Source: Hyphomonas sp. (GTDB lineage: Bacteria > Pseudomonadota > Alphaproteobacteria > Caulobacterales > Hyphomonadaceae). Taken from it: a DNA stretch of 10,250 nt. The position numbers and the translations under genes were made by a program. The stretch is taken from positions 1-10,250 of the forward strand of contig JARFRJ010000522.1 of the NCBI GenBank assembly GCA_029287305.1, written 5' to 3'. Position 1 is the stretch's first letter, and the number at the start of each line of letters is the position of its first letter. Shown here one piece after another: positions 1 through 6,668 of the stretch. Under the pieces are notes generated by a model. That model was not told where the DNA came from. It saw only the letters and a list, made by a program, of their open reading frames with translations, and did not search any database.

Positions 1-575
1 TCCCAAATCGGCGTTTTAATGGCGCCCGGCGCAATAGTGATTGCATCTATGCCATAGATGAGCAGCTCCCGGCGCAGACTATCGGTCAAGCTTTCAACCG
101 CCGCTTTGGTCGCACAATAGGTTCCCAGAAAAGGCCCCGCGACCCGGCCACCAAAGCTCGACATATTCAAAATGCGCCCGGGCGGACCTTTACGCGCACG
201 ATCCATGCCGAGCAGTGGGCAAAAGACCTGTGTCACTTCCAAAAGGCCAAGGACATTGATATCAAAATGCGCCTTTATCTCTGAAACCGGTTGCAAGGCG
301 AGCGGCCCCATCATGGCAATCCCGGCATTATTGATCAAGGCATCAAGGGTGCCCCCAGCCAATTGTTCTGAAACAAAGGCCGCGCCCGCTTCAATCTGGT
401 CGCGCCGGGCCACATCCAGAATAAGCGGCGTAATGGCCGCGTTTTGCCTAGCCAGCTTATCCGCATCGGCCTGTTTGCGCACACCGGCAAAGACACGCCA
501 GCCTTTTGCCGCGAGAGTGTCGGCAATGGCAAATCCAATACCTGTTGAAGCGCCCGTTATAACGGCAGATTTCAT
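1..575 (-). CDS. Short-chain dehydrogenase/reductase (SDR), C-terminus cut by window edge
   Basis: Classical SDR, a cytosolic NAD(P)-dependent oxidoreductase; the substrate cannot be read from sequence. It starts at ATG 575 with AGGAG about 8 nt upstream, and 191 complete codons are in the window. The Rossmann fold begins at once: the TGASTGIG cofactor motif is at residues 7-14, LDV at 53-55, NNAG at 82-85, Ser140 as the catalytic serine, and Tyr153-x-x-x-Lys157 as the catalytic pair at the normal 13-residue spacing. PG at 183-184 follows the sixth strand. An Arg after the second strand (GVRK, 31-34) favours NADP(H), which is inference. About 50-80 C-terminal residues, the substrate-specificity part, lie outside the window. 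It begins 43 bp after the cyclotransferase gene on the same strand and is probably co-transcribed with it. The family call is very safe; no specific enzyme name is justified. Confidence 0.93.
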   Translation of the reverse strand, partial: MKSAVITGASTGIGFAIADTLAAKGWRVFAGVRKQADADKLARQNAAITPLILDVARRDQIEAGAAFVSEQLAGGTLDALINNAGIAMMGPLALQPVSEIKAHFDINVLGLLEVTQVFCPLLGMDRARKGPPGRILNMSSFGGRVAGPFLGTYCATKAAVESLTDSLRRELLIYGIDAITIAPGAIKTPIW

Positions 576-618
576 GCTGTGTATCTCCTTTGGTCAAATT
601 GATAGAATGATAGGGGGG

Positions 619-1542
619 TTAAGGAGGGGTGGCCAGTTTTTTGGACACGTCCTGTAGTGGCGTGCCCAGTCCCTCAATGTTCAGCGCAAACAGGCGCGGC
701 CAGTATTTTCCGGTAACATAAACAATTCCCTGTGCTGGGTCATAAGCAATCCCGTTCAGGACATGGTCTGTCGGGGAGGCTCTGAGCGCGGCCGGGTGAA
801 GCGCTGCCAAATCGACCTCTCCTGTGACCTTACCTGTCCTTGGGTCAATGCGGAAGATCATATCCGATTGCCAGACATTGGCCCAGATCATGCCTTCAAT
901 CCATTCCAGCTCATTCAGCTTGGAGAGTGGGCGACCTTTATACCGAACTTCAAGCGTATCTACTATGGCTAGGGTTTCAGGGTCGAGAAAACGCAAGATA
1001 TGCGACCCATCCGATTGTATGAGATGTGTTGTATTCGCGGTCAGCCCCCAACCTTGGCCTGGATAGGGAAAGCTCGCGCGCAGCTCAAAGTTTTCAAGCC
1101 CAAAAATGAAGCCTCTGCCGGCCCGCCAGGTCAGATAGATGATCTGGTCGTTCCAGAGCGTGATCCCTTCACCAAAATATTGCTCCGGAATATCAGTTTT
1201 CTGAAGCACGCGGCCCGTATTAATCTCGGTTTTGCGCAAGCTGGATTGACCATAGCGCCCTGTGCTTTCATAGAGTACGCCCTGATGAAAAAACAGGCCT
1301 TGCGTAAAGGCGCTCGGATCATGCGGATACGTGTCCAGAATGTCATAGGTCAAGGCAACCGGCTGGGCCTGTATCGCTTTCGGCGCGGCGGAAGCGGGCA
1401 TATTTGAAGAGGGTTCAGCCTTTGAAGCAAGGGCAGGGCGCGCGCCCTCATCCAGCCCGCTCGCATCCGAGGCCGCTGAACAGGCCGCCAAGCCGAGATA
1501 TAAAGCCCCCAGCCACACCGTCAGGAAGCTTTCCAGCTTCAT
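619..1542 (-). CDS. Glutaminyl-peptide cyclotransferase (glutamine cyclotransferase family), predicted lipoprotein
   Basis: This 307-residue protein should convert N-terminal glutamine of peptides to pyroglutamate, releasing ammonia. It belongs to the plant/bacterial beta-propeller family (PF05096), not the zinc-dependent animal type. Hydrophobic residues 6-20 end in the lipobox LAAC with Cys21, followed by a low-complexity Ala/Ser/Pro linker to about residue 62, so I infer a membrane-anchored periplasmic enzyme. Family motifs appear in order: HDPSAFTQGL (74-83), ESTGRYGQSSLR (92-103), YFGEGIT (122-128), GWGLT (164-168), SDGS (177-180), LNELEW (209-214), ANVW (221-224), VLNGIAYD (261-268) and TGKYWP (277-282). 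The ATG at 1542 overlaps the stop of the upstream gene (ATGA) and has a G-rich Shine-Dalgarno stretch within that gene's end, so translation is probably coupled. The in vivo substrate is unknown. Confidence 0.93.
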   Translation of the reverse strand: MKLESFLTVWLGALYLGLAACSAASDASGLDEGARPALASKAEPSSNMPASAAPKAIQAQPVALTYDILDTYPHDPSAFTQGLFFHQGVLYESTGRYGQSSLRKTEINTGRVLQKTDIPEQYFGEGITLWNDQIIYLTWRAGRGFIFGLENFELRASFPYPGQGWGLTANTTHLIQSDGSHILRFLDPETLAIVDTLEVRYKGRPLSKLNELEWIEGMIWANVWQSDMIFRIDPRTGKVTGEVDLAALHPAALRASPTDHVLNGIAYDPAQGIVYVTGKYWPRLFALNIEGLGTPLQDVSKKLATPP

Positions 1543-1946
1543 TCGCTCATCCCCCCTTTAATGAGTTTAAAGATGGGCGGCTTATGCTCTATCGTCGTTT
1601 TCTGGAGATCAGAACCGGCTATAGATGCCTCATAATCAAACCTAGACGTATCTGGCCCGGCTTTATCTGTTTTTGTCTGCGCTTTATATTTTTTCTCAAT
1701 CTCTTTCAGCTTCTGGACTTGCAGGGGGCTGATGATGTCATAATCTGGATAATCCTGCGCATTTGGGGGTTCAGGAAAAGCTGTCCCATGGGTCTCAAGA
1801 CGGGTCATGAGATCGGCGAGAAATTTTTTCTCCCAATCGGTCAGGCCGTTGTCTTCCTGAGGTTCATTCTCGTCAAAATATGTCGCAAGCCTGCGCAAAA
1901 GCCGGAGGGTTTTGTGCACTTTTGGGCGTTTTGCCTTGCCGGTCAC
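1539..1946 (-). CDS. Hypothetical protein, 135 residues, translationally coupled to the cyclotransferase gene
   Basis: I do not recognise this gene. The product is small, charged and soluble, with no signal peptide or membrane segment. A basic N-terminus (K4 to R19, ten Lys/Arg/His) is followed by an acidic patch (D25-D32). Then come L-T-D-W-E at 35-39, predicted helix to about residue 53, a proline-rich turn (58-74), and a second charged helix (76-92) with Q78, L80, I83 and Y87. The pattern (S/T)DWE..F, then Q..L..I, recalls short helical proteins seen in phage and plasmid genomes; this is an impression from memory, not a search. A GTG at 1955 is also in frame but lies inside the Shine-Dalgarno; GTG 1946 is spaced correctly. 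It lies 32 bp behind gapR and overlaps the next gene by 4 bp, so it is very probably a real operon member. Confidence 0.75.
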   Translation of the reverse strand: MTGKAKRPKVHKTLRLLRRLATYFDENEPQEDNGLTDWEKKFLADLMTRLETHGTAFPEPPNAQDYPDYDIISPLQVQKLKEIEKKYKAQTKTDKAGPDTSRFDYEASIAGSDLQKTTIEHKPPIFKLIKGGMSE

Positions 1947-1954
1947 AGATGTCA

Positions 1955-1961
1955 CCTCCTT
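1955..1961 (-). promoter_or_regulatory. Strong Shine-Dalgarno that fixes the start of the hypothetical gene
   Basis: On the minus strand this reads AAGGAGG, a perfect match to the 16S anti-Shine-Dalgarno. Its last G is the first base of the upstream GTG codon (1955), which is therefore too close to be used. The next in-frame GTG, at 1946, lies 8 nt downstream, the ideal spacing. The annotated protein should therefore be three residues shorter than the longest reading. Confidence 0.7.
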
Positions 1962-1978
1962 GAAGCCGGATCGCCGGG

Positions 1979-2242
1979 TTAAATCTCCCCTAGGGCCAAT
2001 AAGTATAAATCCAGAAACGCTTCCTGCTCTTCACGCTCGGCCCGATCGGTTTTACGAATGCGGATCACTTGGCGCAGCGCCTTAGTATTATAGCCGATAG
2101 CCTTTGCCTCAGCATACACTTCTTTGACCTGATTGGCGATTTCCGCCCGCTCTTCTTCCAGTCTTTCAATCCGGGCCACCGTTTGGCGGAGTTTGTCTTT
2201 GGTCGTTTCGGTGAGTTGGCCGGGGGCAGCAATGTCGGACAT
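1979..2242 (-). CDS. gapR: GapR family nucleoid-associated DNA-binding protein (DUF2312)
   Basis: Eighty-seven residues, the usual length for the family (the Caulobacter protein is about 89). GapR is a small, mostly helical protein that oligomerises around overtwisted, AT-rich DNA ahead of moving polymerases and helps topoisomerases relax it. Here a short variable N-terminus (1-14) leads into a long charged helix with RIERLEEERAEIANQVKEVYAEAK at about 24-47, then YNTKALRQVIRIRKTDRAEREEQEAFLDLYLLAL, the near-invariant C-terminal part. The basic run R58-R67 fits DNA contact. The ATG at 2242 has AGGAG 7 nt upstream. It heads a close-packed set with the hypothetical protein, the cyclotransferase and the SDR, and is separated from the TPR gene by the largest gap on this strand. 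The assignment rests on strong recall of the family sequence. Confidence 0.93.
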   Translation of the reverse strand: MSDIAAPGQLTETTKDKLRQTVARIERLEEERAEIANQVKEVYAEAKAIGYNTKALRQVIRIRKTDRAEREEQEAFLDLYLLALGEI

Positions 2243-2369
2243 TCATAGTCTCCTGAAGCAGATGAAGCGTCGAAGCCTAGTCTTTAAAAGGCTCGGAAAA
2301 TTATGCAACGGGTTTCTGCATCTGCCCGCATTTTTGCGAGTCACTTACTGCCTAGCCCCTAACTGGCCC
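2243..2369 (-). promoter_or_regulatory. Leader/promoter region of gapR, with short direct repeats
   Basis: This 127-bp gap holds no gene. A -10-like CATAAT occurs on the minus strand at 2305-2300, but no good -35 precedes it. Two short repeat sets stand out. TTAGGGGC on the minus strand occurs twice with an 11-bp period (2373-2366 and 2362-2355), the first copy overlapping the TPR gene's stop. GAAGC on the plus strand occurs three times at 2255, 2264 and 2272, just before the gapR Shine-Dalgarno. There is also a weak inverted repeat, ATGCA/TGCAT, at 2300-2318. A separate gapR promoter is plausible from the gap size, but its exact position is not shown. Confidence 0.3.
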
Positions 2370-2906
2370 CTAAAGAGACAGGCTTTCACGCCGGGTGGAC
2401 AGGCGAGCAAGGCCCGCTTCTGCCGGGGCCAGAAAGGGGTGAATGGAAAGTGCCTTTTGATACGCTGTTTGCGCTTCCTCCCGGCTGCCGAGGCTTTCCA
2501 AAATTTCCCCTGTCCTGTACCAAGCTGGAAAATGTCTGGGTTCCAGTTTCAGAACCTCGTTCAGATCCCGCAAAGCTTCGCCATAATTCTTATCCCGCAG
2601 AAAAAGCCCCGAGCGCTGAAACCAGCCTTCTGTATAGTTCGGCGCAATCTGGATCACGCGGTCGAGCAGGGCACCCGCCAGATCAAACCGGCCATTGGCC
2701 CCGGCCTGGCCGACACGTTGCATCAATAAATCCACCGTGCCCGAGCCGCTATCCTTGAGAGCATCAAGGACATCTTTGGCCGGCAAAACAGCGTTTTGTG
2801 CGGTCGGCGCGGTTTGAAGTTTTTCATATAGTTCATCGCCCGGCAGAGCCTCAGCGACCCATGACAGACATATAAAACTGAAAAGGATGCCCATAAGGCG
2901 CACCAT
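2370..2906 (-). CDS. Exported TPR-repeat protein
   Basis: A 178-residue protein with a signal peptide (MVRLMGILFSFICLSWVAEA, probable cleavage after Ala20), so periplasmic. It then has a linker with a short helix (residues 22-65) and about three tetratricopeptide repeats at roughly 58-91, 92-125 and 126-159. TPR hallmarks are visible: A-L-L-D-R-V-I-Q-I-A-P, then EALRDLNEVLKLEP, then EEAQTAYQKALSIHP. Such proteins are scaffolds for protein-protein contacts; the partner is unknown. The start is my choice of ATG 2906, which has AGGAG 10 nt upstream and gives a clean signal peptide. A TTG at 2963 would add 19 residues but lies inside the HAD gene and lacks a better ribosome site. It follows the HAD gene by 37 bp and is probably co-transcribed with it and rpmJ. 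Confidence 0.85.
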   Translation of the reverse strand: MVRLMGILFSFICLSWVAEALPGDELYEKLQTAPTAQNAVLPAKDVLDALKDSGSGTVDLLMQRVGQAGANGRFDLAGALLDRVIQIAPNYTEGWFQRSGLFLRDKNYGEALRDLNEVLKLEPRHFPAWYRTGEILESLGSREEAQTAYQKALSIHPFLAPAEAGLARLSTRRESLSL

Positions 2907-2943
2907 TGCCCATAATCTCCTGAAAATCAGTCTTGAAACCCGT

Positions 2944-3576
2944 TTATAGGATTTTACGCGCAATCAGCTCAGTTTCAAGCATATCTGCGGATTTAAAATG
3001 ATGCCCACAAAAGCCAAGCGCCTTGGCCGCGGTGATATTGGCCCGTGTATCATCGATAAATAAAACAGATGACGGGTCCGGATGCCCCATGCGTGACAGG
3101 GTAATTTGATAAATCTCCGGGTCCGGCTTGATGCATTTTTCATCACCAGAGACAATCACATCCTTGAAATGGGCTAGGCGCGTATAATCCGCCTGTAATA
3201 GGGGCCAGGCCCAGCTTGGCAAATTGGTCAGCGCATAAAGTGGGATATTTTTCGCCCTTAGCCGGTCAAGCAGCACGTCCATCCCTCTTATATAGCCATC
3301 AAACATATCTCGCCACGCCTCATGCCAGGCTTTGATAAGGGCTTCATATTTGGGAAATTTTTTGATCAGGGGCGCCGCATTTTGCGCAAAAGGAACGCCT
3401 CGATCATGGTTTTTATGCCAGTCCAGCGTACAGATATTATTCAGAAAATAATCGCGTTCTGCCGCATCCGGTATCAGATTTGCGTAGAGCCGATCCGGCT
3501 CCCAATCGACAATAACCCGGCCCAGATCAAACAGAATAATCTGAGGCGGCGCATCTTTAATCGCGTCTGGACGCAA
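2944..3576 (-). CDS. HAD-superfamily hydrolase (YihX-like subfamily IA phosphatase)
   Basis: A cytosolic 210-residue HAD hydrolase with all four motifs: I, LFDLGRVIVDW with nucleophile Asp17; II, LTN with Thr117; III, Lys150 in KPDPEIY; IV, FIDDTRANITAA with Asp175 and Asp176. The residue two after the nucleophile is Gly19 rather than Asp. That is usual in the YihX-like group (FDLGxV), so it is not a defect. A helical cap lies between motifs I and II (about 24-110). Small sugar phosphates are typical substrates, but specificity cannot be read here. The start is unusual. The only standard start before the core is TTG 3576, with AGAAGG only 2 nt upstream, and the frame is closed two codons further up by the TAG that also ends rpmJ. 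Translation may therefore depend on ribosomes finishing rpmJ. Confidence 0.9.
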   Translation of the reverse strand: MRPDAIKDAPPQIILFDLGRVIVDWEPDRLYANLIPDAAERDYFLNNICTLDWHKNHDRGVPFAQNAAPLIKKFPKYEALIKAWHEAWRDMFDGYIRGMDVLLDRLRAKNIPLYALTNLPSWAWPLLQADYTRLAHFKDVIVSGDEKCIKPDPEIYQITLSRMGHPDPSSVLFIDDTRANITAAKALGFCGHHFKSADMLETELIARKIL

Positions 3577-3582
3577 AACCTT

Positions 3583-3708
3583 CTAGGCTTGTTTCGCTTT
3601 AAACCTTGGATTGGTCTTATTGATCACATAATTGCGACCTTTACGCCGGATGATTTTACAGTCGCGATGACGTGTTTTAAGCGCCTTTAAGGAAGATCTG
3701 ACTTTCAT
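3583..3708 (-). CDS. rpmJ: 50S ribosomal protein L36 (bL36)
   Basis: A 41-residue, highly basic protein, [20 protein letters not shown]..., ending NPRFKAKQA, that matches the bL36 family end to end. L36 sits in the large ribosomal subunit near the 23S rRNA. This copy is the zinc-free type: it has a single Cys (Cys17) and His14, not the C-x2-C...C...H zinc ribbon of the canonical form. This variant, with the longer insert, is the normal one in alphaproteobacteria. The start is ATG 3708; the sequence before it (AAAGCTC) is only a weak Shine-Dalgarno. It leads the HAD and TPR genes, 6 bp from the first, and shares its reading frame with the HAD gene. It is divergent from the transglycosylase gene. 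Confidence 0.96.
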   Translation of the reverse strand: MKVRSSLKALKTRHRDCKIIRRKGRNYVINKTNPRFKAKQA

Positions 3709-3747
3709 GAGCTTTGTCCGGCCTGTCTTGATTTGTTCAAAACGCTG

Positions 3748-3776
3748 CCTTTAAAGGATGCGCACGCTTTCGTCAA
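3748..3776 (-). promoter_or_regulatory. Candidate sigma-70-type promoter for rpmJ
   Basis: On the minus strand TTGACG (3776-3771) is a strong -35 match. After a 17-nt spacer comes TAAAGG (3753-3748); TTTAAA is read instead if the spacer is 15. The -10 is imperfect, which is common in alphaproteobacteria, where the -35 carries most of the signal. The -10 sits in the perfect palindrome CCTTTAAAGG (3748-3757). It is 40 bp before the rpmJ start, a sensible leader length. The opposite gene (start 3826) must have its own promoter in the same 117-bp gap. TAAAAT at 3791-3796 is a possible -10, but I see no matching -35. Confidence 0.5.
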
Positions 3777-3825
3777 GATTTTTTGCTGGGTAAAATATAG
3801 CCTCAGCCAAAGCAAAATGGTATGA

Positions 3826-5217
3826 ATGCATATGACATATATACACGTTTTCAAATCTGTCTTTTTCCGTGCCGCCTGTATCTGCTTGGCTGGGCTCTTT
3901 CAGGCCCCTATCAGCCTGGCTGACACTTTGGACGTGGAATCCCCGGATGCGCCAAACACATCTAGGATAAGCTTGACCATCCTGCCGCCGATCAATCTCA
4001 AACCGGCCCCGGATATTCCCCCTTTTGCAAGCTCAACACATGCCGGGCTGGATAGATGGCGGGATGCGTTTTCCAAAGACGCCATTAGCAAGGGTCACCC
4101 GCCGCTGATCGTATATGATGTCTTGCGGGATTTGCGCCCGCTGGAGGCCTATCTTCCAAAGACACCGTCGCAAACCCCGCTTAAAAGCGCGACCTCTGAA
4201 CAAGCTGAATTTGCCCGCCCCATTTGGGATTATCTCCAGTCAAGAGTGACCCCATCGCGCATAGAGGAAGGCGCCCAGACCCTCAAAGACATGGCACCAA
4301 TCTACGCCCAAATCAGCGAGGCATATGGCGTGGACGCCACGGCAATCGCATCGATTTGGGGGATGGAGAGTAATTTTGGTCAATATATGGGCAATTATGA
4401 TGCGCCTGAAGCCCTCGCCAATATGGCTGTTGAGGGGCGTAGACGCAAAATGGCAGAGCGTGAGCTGCTGGCGATCATGCAGATTGTCGAAAACGGCTAT
4501 GCAGAGCGCAACGCCTTGATTGCCAGCTGGGCTGGAGCGATGGGGCAGACCCAGTTCATGCCTTCCACCTATATGGCCTATGCCGTTGACTTTACCGGCG
4601 ATGGCAAGCGTGATGTCTGGGCGGACCGGGCTGATGCTTTAGCCTCTGCCGCCAATTATCTGAAATCCTCCGGCTATGTCCGCGGCGAGCCTTGGGGGCT
4701 GGAGGTAACGGTTAGCGATGATTTTGACTATGGCCTGTCAGATGGACACAGCCGCTCTCTTACCGACTGGCAAAGCCTTGGCATTGCACTTGTTCGCCCC
4801 CTTGCAGAGCCGGATAAAGGCAAAACATACCAAGCGCGTCTCTGGCTTCCAACAGGAGCGAGCGGACCAAAATATCTCCTATTTAAAAACTTTGATGTCT
4901 TTCTGGTCTATAATCGCTCTTATGCCTATGCGCTCAGTGTCGGTCTTTTGGCCGATGCGATAGGCGGCAAGATAGGCCCTGTCACACCTTGGCCGACCGA
5001 GTTGAAACAATTGTCAAAAGCGCAGATCAAGCGCTTGCAAGCTGGTTTGAACACGCTCGGTTTTGAGGCTGGTCCCGTCGACGGCGTAGCTGGCACAGGC
5101 ACACGGCGCGCCTTGCGGGCCTTTCAGGTCTCTGCCGGTCTTATTGCCGATAGCTATCCCACACATGACATGCTTGCGCATTTGGACCAAAGGGTTGCAG
5201 AGGCCGAAACCGGCTAG
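3826..5217 (+). CDS. Lytic murein transglycosylase, MltB/SLT_2 family, with C-terminal peptidoglycan-binding domain
   Basis: A 463-residue periplasmic enzyme that should cut the MurNAc-GlcNAc glycan strands of peptidoglycan without water, leaving 1,6-anhydro ends. A signal peptide covers residues 1-32 (hydrophobic 12-30, cleavage near SLA/D); no lipobox Cys is placed as in E. coli MltB, so it is probably soluble. The catalytic domain spans about 74-380. Glu181 in IWGMESNFG is the acid/base, and GAMGQTQFMPSTY (about 237-249), DFTGDGKRDVW and the ALASAANYLKSSG helix are typical. Residues about 393-455 form a PG_binding_1 domain (AQIKRLQAGLNTLGF, then VDGVAGTGTRRALRAFQ). In-frame TGA ends just before ATG 3826; ATG 3832 is an alternative start, and no clear Shine-Dalgarno is seen. 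It is monocistronic, divergent from rpmJ and convergent with the MFS gene, 28 bp apart. Confidence 0.94.
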   Translation: MHMTYIHVFKSVFFRAACICLAGLFQAPISLADTLDVESPDAPNTSRISLTILPPINLKPAPDIPPFASSTHAGLDRWRDAFSKDAISKGHPPLIVYDVLRDLRPLEAYLPKTPSQTPLKSATSEQAEFARPIWDYLQSRVTPSRIEEGAQTLKDMAPIYAQISEAYGVDATAIASIWGMESNFGQYMGNYDAPEALANMAVEGRRRKMAERELLAIMQIVENGYAERNALIASWAGAMGQTQFMPSTYMAYAVDFTGDGKRDVWADRADALASAANYLKSSGYVRGEPWGLEVTVSDDFDYGLSDGHSRSLTDWQSLGIALVRPLAEPDKGKTYQARLWLPTGASGPKYLLFKNFDVFLVYNRSYAYALSVGLLADAIGGKIGPVTPWPTELKQLSKAQIKRLQAGLNTLGFEAGPVDGVAGTGTRRALRAFQVSAGLIADSYPTHDMLAHLDQRVAEAETG

Positions 5218-5245
5218 AGCCTACCCCTTTTAACTCGGACACGCT

Positions 5246-6544
5246 CTAATCTTTCTGAAGTGCGGTTCTGGCAAAAACAGCAAGAATAATCAAAAGAATG
5301 CCTGCAATGGCGAAAGGGATATTCCGGCCAACTTCCTCATAGACATAAAGCCCTAAAATCGGGGAGACAATAAATCCCATCCCATTGGCAGAGATGACCA
5401 GACCTGCCACATTGCCCTGTAAATGCGGCCCAACAGCCAGCGATGCCCCAGCCGAAAATCCAGGCCGGGAAAGGCCTTGACCTGTCCCGATCAGAAATTG
5501 CGCAATGATAAGAATGGCATAGGTGTCCTGATTGGTGGGAATGATCAAAAAAGCTCCTATGGACAGAATAATCGCGCCGACAATCATTAAACTGCGATTG
5601 GACAGGGTCAGACGCGGGATTAGGACCAATTGCGCAATCAGCGTGCCCATGGCACCGACAGAAAAGGCTGGCGCAATGAATTGCGTGGCCTCAGCGCCTG
5701 TGACGCCCATTTTGTCCATGACAGCAAAGCCGAAAGTCTGCATCAAAATACCCGTGATCAAGGACAGGCCGACCGCATAAATCAGATAGGGCAGGACGCG
5801 CGGATGCCGCCAGAGATGCTTTGCGGTGGGGGCTTCACCGCGCGCCTCTGTCTGCGCTAGCGGCGATGTCTCAAAGGGGTCGACGCTCCCCTCAAGCGGG
5901 TCGGGTGTTGTTTCCGGCGGCGTATTTTCAGGCAGTCTTGTATAAATCAGAAAGCCAATCACTGCCGCGCCAATACAGGTGAAAAACATCGGGCTGAGCA
6001 GGCCAAAGACGGCGACCAATCCAGCGGCAAATGCTGGTCCAGCAATGGCCCCCACACTAAAGCCGGAGGTGACAGAAGCAATCTCTCTGGTTCTGTCTTC
6101 CGGCGAGGTTCGGTCCGCCACATAGGCTTGCGCGGCCGGGGTCGTGCCAGAGCCGACAAGACCGAAAACAGATCGCGACAGCAAAAGACAGGCAAAAATC
6201 ACATAACTGCCTGTAATATGCCCGTTCAAGGCGAGCCAGCCCACACTGCCAAAGAGCAGCATTGAGACCGAATAACCGGTCAACCCCAAAGCGGCGACCG
6301 GGCGGCGTCCCCATTGGCTGCTTTTAATTCCCCAAAACGGGCTCGCCAAAGACCATAGGACCGCCGACATGGAGAAAATCGCGCCCGCCATCCATAAGGG
6401 CAAGCCCAGCTCTACCGTCAGAGGCGGCAAGACGGCGGCTGTGAGCATCGTATTGCCTGCGCCGATGGCCAGGAGCGCTGTGAAAAGAAGAAAAAAAGCA
6501 CCTTTGCGATTTTTCTGAAATCCGGGGGCCGGGCTTTCTGACAT
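5246..6544 (-). CDS. MFS transporter, probable drug:H+ antiporter (DHA1 type)
   Basis: A 432-residue inner-membrane protein with about 12 hydrophobic helices in two halves and a charged cytoplasmic loop at 203-245, the normal MFS layout. The loop after helix 2 has a worn motif A, GIKSSQWGRRP (72-82): the Gly and Arg-Arg are kept but the usual Asp is Ser76. Helix 5 has the antiporter motif C pattern G-x-x-x-x-x-x-x-GP (G161, G169, P170). YVADRTSPEDR (141-151) also resembles TetA/Bcr-like exporters. Efflux of small molecules driven by protons is the likely role; the substrate is unknown. ATG 6544 is the start, with only GGAT as a possible ribosome site. It follows the rimK gene by 124 bp with an inverted repeat between, so it may have its own regulated promoter. 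Confidence 0.9.
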   Translation of the reverse strand: MSESPAPGFQKNRKGAFFLLFTALLAIGAGNTMLTAAVLPPLTVELGLPLWMAGAIFSMSAVLWSLASPFWGIKSSQWGRRPVAALGLTGYSVSMLLFGSVGWLALNGHITGSYVIFACLLLSRSVFGLVGSGTTPAAQAYVADRTSPEDRTREIASVTSGFSVGAIAGPAFAAGLVAVFGLLSPMFFTCIGAAVIGFLIYTRLPENTPPETTPDPLEGSVDPFETSPLAQTEARGEAPTAKHLWRHPRVLPYLIYAVGLSLITGILMQTFGFAVMDKMGVTGAEATQFIAPAFSVGAMGTLIAQLVLIPRLTLSNRSLMIVGAIILSIGAFLIIPTNQDTYAILIIAQFLIGTGQGLSRPGFSAGASLAVGPHLQGNVAGLVISANGMGFIVSPILGLYVYEEVGRNIPFAIAGILLIILAVFARTALQKD

Positions 6545-6563
6545 ATAAAGCGATCCAGTTTAA

Positions 6564-6583
6564 GTATAAACCATAACTTATAC
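6564..6583. promoter_or_regulatory. Inverted repeat before the MFS gene, possible repressor operator
   Basis: GTATAA (6564-6569) and TTATAC (6578-6583) are perfect inverted arms around an 8-bp spacer. A second, overlapping pair, TAAGT (6561-6565) and ACTTA (6576-6580), uses the same bases. The element lies 20-40 bp before the exporter's ATG, where TetR- or MarR-type repressors of efflux genes often bind. No regulator gene is adjacent, and the stretch is AT-rich, so chance is possible. The rest of the 124-bp gap (6545-6668) holds a small GCCC-TAT-GGGC hairpin at about 6628-6638 without a U-run, not a convincing terminator. Confidence 0.3.
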
Positions 6584-6668
6584 AGGGGCCGGCAATGAAA
6601 GCCCAGCGCGTATTCGGTCCGCATTTATAGCCCATAGGGCCTTCTACCTTGTATGATCCAAGAAATTT

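Noticed and set aside
1404..1982. A 192-residue open frame on the plus strand
   Set aside because: It lies opposite the cyclotransferase start and the hypothetical gene, has no recognisable domain, and the minus-strand genes explain the region with good ribosome sites.
2133..2729. A 198-residue open frame on the plus strand opposite gapR and the TPR gene
   Set aside because: No domain, Cys/Pro/Arg-rich shadow composition, and no ribosome site; gapR and the TPR repeats are clearly the coding strand.
2944..3576. Gly19 in place of the second motif I aspartate as an inactive HAD enzyme
   Set aside because: The FDLGxV form is standard in the YihX-like HAD subgroup, and motifs II-IV are intact.
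3583..3708. Loss of zinc-binding cysteines in L36 as a sign of a degenerate gene
   Set aside because: The zinc-free form with this length and sequence is normal for alphaproteobacterial L36.
5215..5248. Inverted repeat TAGAGC/GCTCTA covering both convergent stop codons, as a bidirectional terminator
   Set aside because: Only 6 bp with a 22-nt loop, and no clear U-run beside the stem on either strand; too weak to call.
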